This document shows, piece by piece, positions 27,801-39,123 of a stretch of DNA of 64,000 bases. The DNA is from Gymnorhina tibicen. Lineage: Eukaryota; Chordata; Aves; Passeriformes; Artamidae. The stretch's first letter is position 1; each line of letters begins with the position of its first letter. The stretch lies in assembly GCA_013399875.1 (NCBI GenBank), contig VXAZ01000995.1, forward strand, positions 268,797 to 332,796, read 5' to 3'. Under the pieces are notes generated by a model. It made no database searches, was not told where the DNA came from, and was given only the letters and a program-made list of their open reading frames with translations. Both the position numbers and the translations under genes were made by a program.

Positions 27801-30420
27801 TGTCACAAATGGTTAACAGCTACAGGATACGCTCCACTCATTGCATTTTGATTGAATTTAAGAAACCTATCTCCAGCTCCTGCCTTCAGGTGTTGTAAGT
27901 AAAAGTGGCCTTCTGCTTCTGAAGAGTGCAAACAGAGAGGTGACTTCAGCCAAGGGAAGGTATCACTTATCTGAATTTTACCTAGAAACAATATGGAAGA
28001 TTCTACTGTTCATACTTAAACCCATTTTATTAAATGGTCTGAACTATTGTTCTGCCTCAACAATAACCTAAGGAGTCCTTGGATATGGGCTTGTGGTGGT
28101 CTCTGTTTTAATGGGCAGGTCTCAGAAGAGCACCTATGTCAGAGAACATCCACTTGCCCTAATACAGAAGCAAGGAGGTCCTTCTGGCCACAGTTTCCCC
28201 TCTCTGGGCACAGTAAACTGGTTTGCAAACCTTTATCATCTTGCACTATTTAGCCTGTGTCAAAATACCTGAATTTTTCCTTTTCTTCCCCATCAGATTC
28301 AAATTTGAACTTACCGTTTTGTTGCTCTTCTCACTGGTGTAATTAGACCTGTGGATGCATTTACAGTTTTTCTTGTTTCTTTCTTCCCAGTACTCCTGCT
28401 GTTGCATCTTTCACAAACATTTGTTTTCATTTCTCCCTCTAGTAAGAGAACACTTACTACACTTACACTCTTCTAGTAAGAGAATCTTTAAAAGCAAGTA
28501 TGCTGGAACAGAGACTGTGCTTCATTAATTTACTTTGGCAATTAAAATGTAGTAAGTTATTTATTATTCATAATGTCTCATGTACTACTGACTATTGCTG
28601 TATAGCTGCTAAATGTAAGGAAATTGTAATATGAGACATTAAGTGATGCAAGTTCTTACTACAGCATTGCTTCTGCTCAGTCTGGGACCAGGAGTGGCTG
28701 AAAGGCAGCCATTTTGGGTGCAAATCAGACAGCATATAAGTTAATAATGATCATTGGTAATAATAACAATTTTGAATGGTTAATCCATGCAATGTAGTTG
28801 TAGTACTCTTTCTCTTTTTTCAAATAGTCTTTTATTTGCCTTTTTATGTTGAGACCTGTGAACAGAATCCCAGATCTTCGGATGCAGTTGATATCTGGAC
28901 ATTTCTACAAATTTTGTTTAGGGGTAACAATTGGCTTGTAAACTGTAAACAGCTACTTGAAAACATGTGCATTTCATATATGCCAGGTTTTGTGTAATCT
29001 ATACAAATTCTCCGTACTGCAGCTATATCTTTGGTTTCAGCCATCGAAATCCCTTGTGTCCTCACAAGGGACAAATGGTGCTCAGCTGGGCACCATACGC
29101 AGATGCAGCTCTTCATTTCCAGCCCATGCTTGATAGTGAGACAATAAAAAGTCAGTGAAGGATTTTGCAACTGCCTCTCAGTGTAGCTGGAGCCTCAGCT
29201 GTGTATGTGGCAGTTTTACTTATCCTCCCTTTCTGAGACGGCTCTTGTGCCGCTAGCGGTAGCGAGTAAACATGGAAATGATGAAAAGGGCTAGAAATGA
29301 TTGCAAATGTGGAAACTCTACTGGGTGATTTTCTGTGAAACTGCCCAACAATTTATGTTCACGCTGATGAAAACACACTTTATGCCTGGTAAAGTTTTTC
29401 CAGAATGCTTGTCCTAAAAATCTCCACTTATTTTCCTTTTTATTCTCAAATTCTGACTGTTCTGCTTGCAGAACTGTGATGAAAGAAGTGCAGGAAGCCT
29501 CTGGTCTTTTGGTGGAATGTTGAGGGTGGTGTTATATGCAGGAAGTCTGCATATATTAAAACGTCTGCCTTACTAAAAAAAAGAAATTAATGTGTTACCT
29601 TAGACTCACTGTATTTCTTATACTAAAGTTTATGTAGACGGGAGACGTTTAATTCACAAGTGAAATTACTTTGACAGTCCTTCACTAATTCCAGCTCAAT
29701 GTCTTTCAAAGCTGCAGCACAACAACAGTTCAGCATGACTGGCATTAACTGCTCAGAAGAAGCCCCGTGTTTGAATAGCACATTGATTGAACTTTGACAT
29801 TGCGACACACAACTGAGCAGGATGTGAGAAGAGGAACAACACTGGTCCCTACGTGTGCTATTGGTCCAGTTGTTTTCCTCGGTAAAAAAAAAATTCCCAG
29901 TTGAAATCTCCTAAAGTTTTGTAAAATGAAAAAGGTAGTCCCTAGGAATTGAGGCACATTTGGACTTTATGTAAGCTATTTATTAAATATGGAAAGATAT
30001 ATTGGATACATTGAACAAACATAAGCTACTGAAATCTTACTAACCAGCTAAAACTTACCAAAAGATCCAGAATTCTTCAGTTTAAGGGCAGGTTTTGAAG
30101 AACACTGCAGACCCTGGGAGATCTGTGAATCTCTGAAACCAAGGATGCTTTTTCATAAGTATTTAGTGATCGGAGACCAGCATTTAGAAATGCAGAATAC
30201 TGTTGTATTGCTAGAGAGATTGAACATTTACAACACCACTGTTAAATGAGCTGTTAAAATCCCTTTATTTGCAAGTAAGACAAACACTTGAAGTACTTAA
30301 ATTTCATTTTTCTTATGCTCAAAGGTTAGCTTATATTTAAGCGCCTTCTGCAATTAAGGTGAAAAGCCTGACCACAAGCCCTTTAAATGCAAGGAAAATT
30401 TAAACACTCGCAGAAAGCCA
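18839..30420. other. Unique AT-rich non-coding DNA
   Basis: There are no recognisable exons or named mobile elements. Pyrimidine-rich low complexity occurs at 26285-26340 and 26788-26820, and a POU octamer at 26910-26917. The open frames present, including a 136-codon one on the minus strand at 25674-26084, look like chance. Confidence 0.5.
29237..29267. promoter_or_regulatory. CpG-retaining patch with palindrome
   Basis: Four CpGs fall within about 30 bases of otherwise CpG-poor DNA, centred on the perfect palindrome CCGCTAGCGG (29250-29259). It may be the core of a small conserved element. The function is unknown. Confidence 0.2.
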
Positions 30421-30459
30421 GAAAAATGGCTACCATATTTTCATGCATATGATACTTAC

Positions 30460-30551
30460 CTCAGGTAATTTGCATCCTCTTAAATGTCGTGAGGCTTAAA
30501 AATACATTTTCCGATAACCTACACATACTTGGAGGCTTCTGAGCATGGGAC
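30460..30551 (-). other. Candidate exon or conserved element, minus strand
   Basis: On the minus strand, CCTTCTCTGCAG precedes a 92-base segment ending CCTGAG/GTAAGTATC, a near-ideal donor. One frame stays open for about 29 codons before a stop near the 3' end, and the others stop earlier. The segment also contains a POU octamer (30468-30475) and several CpGs, so conserved regulatory DNA is an alternative. Confidence 0.22.
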
Positions 30552-31049
30552 CTGCAGAGAAGGTCTGTGGATCTGTGTTAAACCTCCGCTTGCAACACCC
30601 ATGTACTTCTGCTGTGGCAGAATCTGTTTTCTTAACAGATAACCTGTGGTTGAGATGTGGTACATTAATTAAAGTTTTTTGGGGGAGAAAATAAAGACGG
30701 TAGAAGGTGTGTGTAGATTTGGAGAAATTTGTTATTTATTTGTGACTGTAGGAGACCTCAGCTTTATTTTTCACCTCAGCGTGGAAGCATTTTGATCAAA
30801 AGCTGAGTGTAACAGAGATAAAGAACTTGCACGACCAATACTTTCTGAAATGGAAGCAAAACATGCAGTATTTGTAGCCTGGCAATGTTGAAAAGAAATA
30901 TGTAAGATTAAAACAAGCAAGTCCAAGTGTGTTTTTTCAGTAGATAGATATATACATATATACTTAATTTAATGCAGCAGCTTTGGTTGGTCTATTTCTC
31001 ATTCTCCCCCTCCCCCCTTTTTTTAAAGCATATAAATTCCAACCATGTT

Positions 31050-31300
31050 TTGTGTGAAGGGTCTCAGTGCATACTGACATTGTGAGTGTCAGCTCCAGAT
31101 CACTTTAATCAGAGAGTGGATATGCATGATAAAACGGATAAGGGACTTTAATCAAAAAATCCGCTGGTCTGGAAACGTGACGCACTCCGCCAAACACACT
31201 TCATCCCACTTTTCTTGTGCCACTGCCAAGATTTTTATTTCATGAATATGCATTGGACATGATATTACATTAAAATGTGACATTGTTGTGTAGTGGTAGG
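31050..31300. promoter_or_regulatory. Candidate conserved regulatory block
   Basis: Five CpGs fall between 31135 and 31189, against a CpG-poor background. The block includes two CTTTAATC words (31113-31120 and 31146-31153), TATGCATGATAAAA and AATATGCATTGG. This density of homeodomain/POU-like words plus CpG retention is typical of developmental enhancers conserved across vertebrates. Conservation itself was not tested. Confidence 0.35.
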
Positions 31301-31312
31301 GATTTAGAATTA

Positions 31313-31333
31313 GAATAAATAAATAAATAAATA
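31313..31333. repeat. (AAAT)n microsatellite
   Basis: About five uninterrupted AAAT units. Confidence 0.95.
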
Positions 31334-31339
31334 GACTTC

Positions 31340-34130
31340 AGTAAAGTTTTTGTAATTGAACGTTAGTATCATGTTGCGATTTTACATATATTTATTCACC
31401 TACCCCCACCCTTTTCCTTCTCTCCAAATTTATTTTTGAATTGCATATTGCGTTCATTCCTTTCTGCTTAATAAGAAAAACAACAGTAGCAGAGAGATGC
31501 TTTATTTAACTTTTACCTATAAGCATAATGTATAGAGTTCTCACCAAGGAATTCTGTTTTTGCATACAAAATACCTGTCTGTGGCTCTGTGGCTGGGGGC
31601 ATTTTTGCTTCTACAGCCAGAAATGACTCCTTTGCACAGAGCCTACTCCAAAGTCCATTATCCTTTATGCAAAGGCTCCCTCTGAATTTCACAGGATTTG
31701 GATCATGTGCCTAATAAACCGAGAAATCCTTTGTTGCCCCCTAATTTTGCTACTTTACTTTGTTTCCTGGAAATTGGTGAGGATTATAAAACTGATGTAT
31801 GGAAATTTGCATCATTAAGTCTGTGCTAGTCTCAATTTCAGATTTGTATAGTTTCATGTACTTGGGCCAATCAGCTTTGAGTCGGAACATGTAAGCATTT
31901 CTACATCTGTCTCTTTGAAAACCCCCACACCTTGATTTCTGAGAACAGATCTCTCAGAAAATATACTTTGAAACACACACCCTAGCATGTGGTGAAGCAT
32001 TCATCAGATTAAAGATGAATGTGTTTGCTGTCGTACAGTTTCTCTGCCACAAATACGTATAGCATGGCACTTGAGGAAAGCAAACTTGTCTAAATGCAGT
32101 GGTTTGCAACTGAAAAAAAGTAAGGGCCTGGTCTAAGTGTATACAAAACTGTTAAATTCAGTGCAGCTGTGCAGAATTGCACAAAGCATTTGCCCTTAAA
32201 TAGGCAAGTATATGTTACTACTCCAATACTGTTGAGTGTCTTTGTGGCATATCTAGGGTGGATAATGGCTAGGTATGAGTCACAGAACTGAGTTCCTTTT
32301 CCTTCTTGTCCCCGGACCTAGATGCATTTGGTTAAATGATTAGAGTGATACTGCCCTCCTTTCACTCACTAGTGACTTGATATCTCTAAGTTAAGTAGTG
32401 TTGAGCAGTTAGGAAGTTGTTTTTTTCTTAAGCTAGGGGTAAGAATGGATGTTCTTTATTTGCTAATCGAGGATCGTTGTGTATCAGTTGTTCAGTGAGT
32501 ACCTCTTCTTGTTATGGATGCTTTCCGAAACTAATTCTAATTAAAGCCAAACAAACAAAAATTGTAATTGCCTGACTAATGATCTGGAGCACCAATATTT
32601 CATAACCTGTGTTATTCAAAAGTACAAAGACTGTATTAAAATTGCTTGGTGTGGAAGGTTTGTAAGTGATAACCACACTGAGAATGTGGTCTCACTTTAA
32701 CCTTTAGCTGTGCTTCAAACTTTTGAAAGAGAGGAAAGAATAGTGATTTTTGGCTGAGCTGTTGCTGACAAGGGCAAAAAATACTGAAGATAAAATTCAG
32801 AGCTCTTTAAAGTACTTCTACACTAAAGTTATGGTCATTTCAAATAGAATTTCCTTTATGACACTCAACTTCACCAGAATTTATGCCTGCTATGTATATG
32901 TATCTTCCACTGGTGAAAGCAGAAAAAGCTTGACATTCAGTCCCAGATCCCAATCAGAAAAGGAAATCTGCAACTTAAGAAGTTTTCAAAAATTTTATAG
33001 GCACTTAGGCTTAGATTTTAGTCCCACCGTAAAACTCTCTGAGCTGGCTGATGTGTACTTGGGAGTTCAACATTGCCCCTTTCTGCAGAGTTCATTTGAT
33101 AGTGTTGTGAGGACCAAGAAGGATAGCAGTAGGGGGACAGGTTTGTCCACTTACTGTGAGTTTGGGGTGTTTTGTGGAACCAGCTGGCCTCAAACCTCAT
33201 CCTGGCGCTTTCCCTATGTTGACCTTGCAAAATCGCCATGGACAGTAAAGTACAAATTTTCCCCCAGGGTATTACTGTTGTACTTGTGTTGTTCCCTGCC
33301 ACTGGCAAAAGAATTCCTGTGCATCAGTAAGACTTATTGTCCTTCATACCTTCTTTAGAGCTGGACAACCAGACTCTTTCTGGAGAGCCTTATGCCTTCA
33401 TGCTATGATTCTTGAGTGCAGAAGGATTTATTTAAATGAAAGGATTTCCATAGTGTTCTTAAAGCCTCAGAGAGGATACTGAGACCTTAGTGACAGTACT
33501 TTTCCACTCATAGCTGACCTAGGATCTTGTAGTTTTAGTGTCTGTCCTTTTCTCTTTTAAATGATACCTTTCTGTAAATAACTTTTTGTAAAATGCACAG
33601 CTTCGTATGGTTGTAACCATTGACAGAGGAACTCTGCTCATGGGGCAGGGATGAGTTGGGTTTACTACAGCTGCTGGGATTTCTGAGCTCAGACTGTTTG
33701 TCATTAAAAGTCTAACTCAAACTCTTCTCACTACTTTTGTCCAGCTCCTAGAATCCACTACACTCTCAGATAGCTAAAACACCATGGTTATACCAAGTCA
33801 AACCCTATGCATCCTCTAGACTGCCCACCTCATGAATACACCATGTAACAAGGCAGCTGGGGATATGGATGAAGTCCTATCACAGCAGAGCAAGAGGAGT
33901 ACACTTCTGTGTAGATTTCAAAAGGAAAATCACAGTTATGGCCCAATCAAATAGTCAAACAGTTAATACATTAGAAACATCTAGTATAAAGGACAATGAC
34001 TTCAATGGAACAATACTCATGGTCTCAGATTCCTGTAGATTATGGGTATGTACTCACAGAAGAGCTTTTAGTGGCTGATAGAGATATCTGCAAAGACAGA
34101 CATCAGTCAGAACTGCCTAATGTACAATGA
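31340..34130. other. Non-coding DNA containing the longest open frame of the window
   Basis: The plus-strand frame at 32750-33358 encodes 202 residues, but it has no domain, repeat, signal peptide or biased composition and no upstream promoter signal. In AT-rich DNA of this length one such frame is expected by chance, so it is not called as a gene. A POU octamer lies at 31805-31812. Confidence 0.5.
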
Positions 34131-34273
34131 AACATCCCCAAAGGAAATTACCATTACAAAAACTATTATTTAATATTAAAGGTAATTGTAACACAAGGGC
34201 ATGACTCATATCCTTGTGTTACAATTAACTTAATATTAAATGATAGTTTTCTGAATGGTAATGAGGGGAAGTT
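34131..34273. repeat. 143-bp near-perfect palindrome
   Basis: The arm at 34147-34198 is complementary to 34212-34262, with about 45 of 51 positions pairing and one indel. Outside a small asymmetric gap the outer arms AACATCCCC (34131-34139) and GGGGAAGTT (34265-34273) continue the symmetry. The 13-base centre is itself nearly symmetric (ATGACTCAT), so there is almost no loop. This could extrude as a cruciform or fold as a long RNA hairpin. Candidates are a MITE-like element or an inverted duplication. I recognise no family. Confidence 0.9.
34201..34209. promoter_or_regulatory. AP-1 type site at the palindrome centre
   Basis: ATGACTCAT contains the AP-1 consensus TGACTCA and lies exactly on the dyad axis of the large palindrome. 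Occupancy is unknown. Confidence 0.35.
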
Positions 34274-35531
34274 AAACCTGACACTCTGTCCTTAACCCTT
34301 GCTACCATGCCTGACTATTAATATGACTAAGAGGTGTCTGTGCGGTCTGTCATTTACTCATGTCACCTGTTAGTCATGATGAAGTGTGGAAGGTAGAATT
34401 ATAGTACCAGCTTTTACAATTAATTGGAGAATGCTCATTTTGTGGACTGCTATACAGGATAACTGACCTTTACAACCATCAGACTAGAGAGCTGATGCAT
34501 TATATTGATAATGAGCACTTTAGTATGTTAGACAATGACAGACTTATAAAGATTCACAGCCTTAACTTTCTGTACTTCATGCTATCATCCTAATATTCTT
34601 CCTCAAGAGCTTTTTTCGGTTGCTGCACAGTTCCAGCTGGTATCAAAGGTGTGTACATAGAAAAATGCAAGCACATTTCATGCCATGATCATGTTTAAAA
34701 CCTTTTCACATCAGGTTTTCTGTTCTGTAGAGCATGCCTATATAGTTCCCAACACAGAATTGGGGCGTTAATTTAGAGGCAGCCTTAGCATCACTTCAGT
34801 ATAACATTTATGTTTCTGCATATCTGTATATTGTATTGCTACTGATAGTGCATGGACAGTTTTGCTTCCTGCACTTCTGCAGCTGGTTCCTGAATAGAAT
34901 TAACCACTTAAGAGTAAGGTAGAATGTATGACTTAAGAAAAATAATAAGAAAATCATTATATGCTTAGTCAGAATGAATCATTTTGCATTTGGTTAATAC
35001 CATGTTAATGGTTACATCACATCATTCTTAATATCATGTCATAACACATGACATAGCAGAACCACTGCATGCAGTTTATTTAAAAAAATAAAGTTTAAAA
35101 TTAAGGATGTATACACTCTTTTCTTATCTGTTTGTAGCTGTGATTTCAGCCAGAGAACTCATACCATGAATTCATGTTATTAATTAGCAGGTTGGGATAT
35201 CTGCAAAAAGCAGATAATTCTGAGATACCAGCACACAGTCCATGAAAACAGATATCTTAGGATGAACTCCGCTCTAATAACTGGGTCTATGTTTGAAAAC
35301 AAGTTTAAATCAGGAAATAGACCTGAATATATATCATCCTGCTCTGTGATGGACCCTGTTGCTAGGGTATAGTACTGCTGCTCTAATCTTTCCCTTGGAA
35401 AAAAGCATATGATTTTACCTATAATCGTGTTGTAAACTCTCCAACACAACACAAAGAAGATTCCACAGGGTAGGAGAAAATCTCACCAAGAAGTCCAAAT
35501 TCCACTTAATATCTAGAGGTGAGAAAATCCG
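34274..35531. other. AT-rich unique non-coding DNA
   Basis: No exon, named repeat or strong motif cluster is seen. Confidence 0.5.
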
Positions 35532-36023
35532 TGTTACTCCATTGTGGGATTCTGTTTTGAATTCCACCTGTTGATCTTGCTGTGCCTTAAATCATTCCTC
35601 CCCTGCTGGGGGAGGACTTCTGAGTCCTTGCCTGGATTTTTGTTAATTAATGGACATTCAGCCTTCTCTGCTCTCAGATAGTTTATTAAGTCTTATCAGA
35701 AAAGTTAGAAGTACAGCAGAGGGACGTGTATGCTGAGGAAAATGCGCAGAATGCCGCCGAAATCAAGATAACACGGTGTTTTTAAAGCTAAACAATCCAA
35801 TCAGTGTTTGAAACGACAGACATTTTCACTTTTCTACCAATATTCAACAAATGTTTTTAAAACGTCCACAGGAACTGCGGAATTTTCTATCCAATCACTT
35901 TAAACAATTTTGCCGCATTAAATGGAGTAGTATGAAGAACAATAAGGAGGTTATAAAACAACAACAATTCTCCATTTTGGAGTTTTTGCTTTTTATCTAT
36001 TTGCTACCTTAACAAACCCAACA
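35532..36023 (-). mobile_element. Probable solo LTR, reverse orientation
   Basis: On the minus strand the segment begins TGTTGGG and ends GTAACA, giving short TGTT/AACA inverted ends. It has two CCAAT-box words (ATTGG on the minus strand) in the U3-like half and an AATAAA signal (plus strand 35692-35697) followed by a G/T-mixed tail. It also keeps more CpGs than its surroundings, as a relatively young insertion would. No internal retroviral sequence or primer-binding site adjoins it, and no exact target-site duplication is visible. The family is not recognised, so the call rests on structure. Confidence 0.5.
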
Positions 36024-39000
36024 CCTTTATATTTTCACCCTGTGTTACCTTACATAATATTCTATCACCTAGTTCACACCGCAGTGCATTCAAGTTCTTC
36101 CCAGAGAGTTGGCAGCTTTCTCCATGGACGAAGGACAAAACCAGTGCTGTCCAGGGGGGTAAAACTCCTTATAACAGGTAGAGAAATATTCCCCGCACTC
36201 TGGACTCCCACACTCCATTGCCTTTTACAATGGAAAAAGTGGAAGGAAAGCTGTGAAGCAGTAAGGTATCTTTGCCTTTTGCTGTTTATACTAGCAGATG
36301 TAGGTGAAACCCCACAAGTGCATTTGTTTCCCTGTTAGGCTGGCAGCAAGATAATTTTAACTTGAAGTTACACAGTGCAAGAGATCCAGGAGACAAATGC
36401 TGGTGTGTCAAGCCATGATGTCCCCTGGTTCCCCTGAAGTGCAATGCTACCAGAAAATGGCTTATTTTCTCTAGCAGGCAAAGTCTGCCAGTCCGAAGCT
36501 GGCATTTTCTAGGAGATGCAGTAGCCCTTTCTCCTGAGCAAATGCTGTTGTTCCTTTAGAAGAAGGAGCTTTGCCCTGTTTACAATCCTGCATTGTTTGT
36601 AAGGATTGGATTGGCTACGCATGGGCACATGGAACAGAAAAATGCAGGAATGCCATCCTATGCCTGCACAGCCACTGGAGCAGTGATGAGATATATGGCA
36701 ACAGATCAGGTCAAAACTTCATGTTTTTAAGTCCTTAAATATATATTCAGAGATAGGGAGCTGTCTGTGTGGCAGTTATCCAAACTCTAAAACCCCCAAA
36801 AATACATATTTACATGACAGATTTATATTATTTGCTCTGGAGGTCTTGCACAATTTTCAGGCAATGTTTATCATAACCTGCAATATACTGCGGAGAAAGG
36901 GTATTTCCACCTCAGGCTGGATTCATCCTTCAGGAAGCTCTGTCTGTTCTAGATCAAAACAAACTCAAACTCAAACAGCCTTGCTGGGATGTCTGGTAAT
37001 TTAGTAGCAGCTGCCGAGGACAAAGAAACTAAGTAGAAGACCTTTGAGAGCCTGCTTTTAGGAGACCATAATCTGCCCTCGTAAGTGTTCCTGGAGATTT
37101 TGAAATGGATTGATTGTGGCATTCATGACTTATTTTACTATCTCTAGGCGTGCCAACACTTTCAAGCTGGATGTAAAGAACTCACAGCTTCACCAGTAAT
37201 GCACCTAGACTGAGCTTCTTCTGAGTTAAATCTTAATATGCTTGTACTATGTACAGGAACTGTGTTAATGCAACATGGGTGAGCCCAACAATAGCTCTGC
37301 CCAGAAATGAACTAACAATCACAAGTGAAATTTTTTTTTGTTTTGCCATTTAGAGACAGACACTGAAGGAGAATGTTAGTCACCTGTTATACAACCAAGC
37401 TGTACAGCTAACATCTCTATTATATATTGTACAGAATGAGAAAGGAACATCACTTATTCCTTTTTTAATCTTTCTTCAAGACTCCAGTGGCTTACAGTAG
37501 AATTTGTGATACATACAGTAGACACTGCAGAAAGATGTGTTTCTGAGCTGAGGCAGAAGGCAGGTTTCCTCAGTGTATGGGTTAGCAGTTACCATGTCTA
37601 CACACCACTAGGGATAATCATACCAGACCAGAAAAGTACTTCAGGATCTGCTTACCTTTGAGCGTGCAGGCAAACTAATTGACTTAACTGAGATTACATA
37701 CAGGCTTAAAGTTAGTCGTATGCTTTGCTGGATTTGTCATTAATCCCATGGCCTGAAATATACAGAAGCTTTATAGTGAACTTGAAGGCCACTGAACCAA
37801 GCTTCCTTGAGAGGCTTCCTTTTCAACTAGGAAACTGATTTTTGAGGGTTTGTTGGTTTGTTTGTTTATTTGTTTTAAATAAAGGTTCCTGAGGGGGTGA
37901 AAAGTCTGACAAGCTTTTAACTGGCATTGTCTAACTGCATCCTGAGCCTTTGCCGTCCTGTTCAGAGTATCCACCAGCTAGTCCCAGGTTGCTTCTTGAA
38001 TTTTACTTGGCACCTACCTTAAGGCACATCTTAGTCAATGAAATTATTGTGAGTGCTATTGTTTCAGAAGCTGAAACATACAATGTTGCATTTCAATACC
38101 AGTTAACATCTTAAAAGAGGGATAACTTGCTGTCAGTATAAGGTTTGCACTTTTATTGCTGAAGCATTATTTCTAAGGCCTGGCCAAAAAACAGGGTAGA
38201 GAAACACTTCAAAAATAAATCTTTTCCTTCTTAGACACCATTGTGAAACTAAAAATTATTATTATTATTATTATTATTAAAGATTAAAAGCAGCTTCAGG
38301 GCTTTTAATGCTCATGCTCAAGTATAAAGTCGATTTTTGTGGCATAATCATCACATCCTATTTATAGAGAAGAAACAAACAACAAAATGATTCCTCCCAT
38401 GTTATATATTTCTGAGGATTTCTTACATAGAGTTATTTCTCAGTTTTTTACATTGCTATCTCATGTTACATTAATGGCCCAGAAAACATCCTGCATTTCA
38501 CTTTAAAAATAAGAAAGAAAAATGAATGAAACAATATAATAAAATTTTTTGTAGTTGTGGAGGTCATGATGGCACTTCTCCAAGAGGAAATATAAGTTTA
38601 GTTTTAACTCAACATTACTTCTACATCCCTTGACATAGTATTATTCTGATCTTACTATTTTATAGCATTATTCTGAGTTTTTCCTGACATGTCAATAGTG
38701 CACTAGCACTGTATAACAGCAATGCAATTTGTGGGATCTACACAAATACAAGAGAACTGGGCAATGAGATACCTAAAACTATGGCCATCCAAGGGACAAC
38801 AGGACCTCATATGGGGTGCAGATCATGGCTAACTCACTTACAAATAATTTTTGTTTTGCTTTGGCAATATGAAAGCTCATTGCTCCTACTTATGAATGTC
38901 AAATTTTGTTCTGAAAAACAAGCCTAAAAATCTTTGGTTCTTCATCCTTTACCAGGATGTGCAGCTGGCACCAACACTCAGTCTTATCTCATTTTAATGA

Positions 39001-39044
39001 CTCACCTGTCACAACTTACAGGGTCTCTTCTCCTTCCTTTTCAG
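36024..39044. other. Non-coding DNA
   Basis: No recognised gene. A (ATT)n microsatellite lies at 38256-38279. The 98-codon frame at 36042-36338 directly beside the probable LTR has no retroviral motif. Confidence 0.5.
38256..38279. repeat. (ATT)n microsatellite
   Basis: Eight perfect ATT units. Confidence 0.97.
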
Positions 39045-39123
39045 AATGAGGTGAAAAATCTCAAGAAGTGTCCATGGCTTGAAAATCAAACAAACCTTGA
39101 TGCACCTCTGCTGTTTGCTTAGG
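39045..39123 (+). other. Candidate 5' untranslated or lncRNA exon
   Basis: The long pyrimidine tract GTCTCTTCTCCTTCCTTTTCAG precedes a 79-base segment that ends TAGG/GTAAGTT. Both splice signals are strong and lie at a normal exon distance. One frame is open for 25 codons but stops at TAG just before the donor, and the other two stop early, so an internal coding exon is unlikely. It is on the same strand as the signal-peptide exon at 59727-59799 and about 20.6 kb upstream, so it could be a leader exon of that gene. This is inference from splice signals only. Confidence 0.33.

Noticed and set aside
32750..33358. 202-codon open frame, longest in the window
   Set aside because: It has no domain, motif, signal peptide or composition bias, and no promoter or splice context. 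One frame of this size is plausible by chance in AT-rich DNA.
36042..36338. Open frame beside the second LTR as retroviral internal sequence
   Set aside because: It lies on the opposite strand to the LTR and has no gag, pol or env motif.
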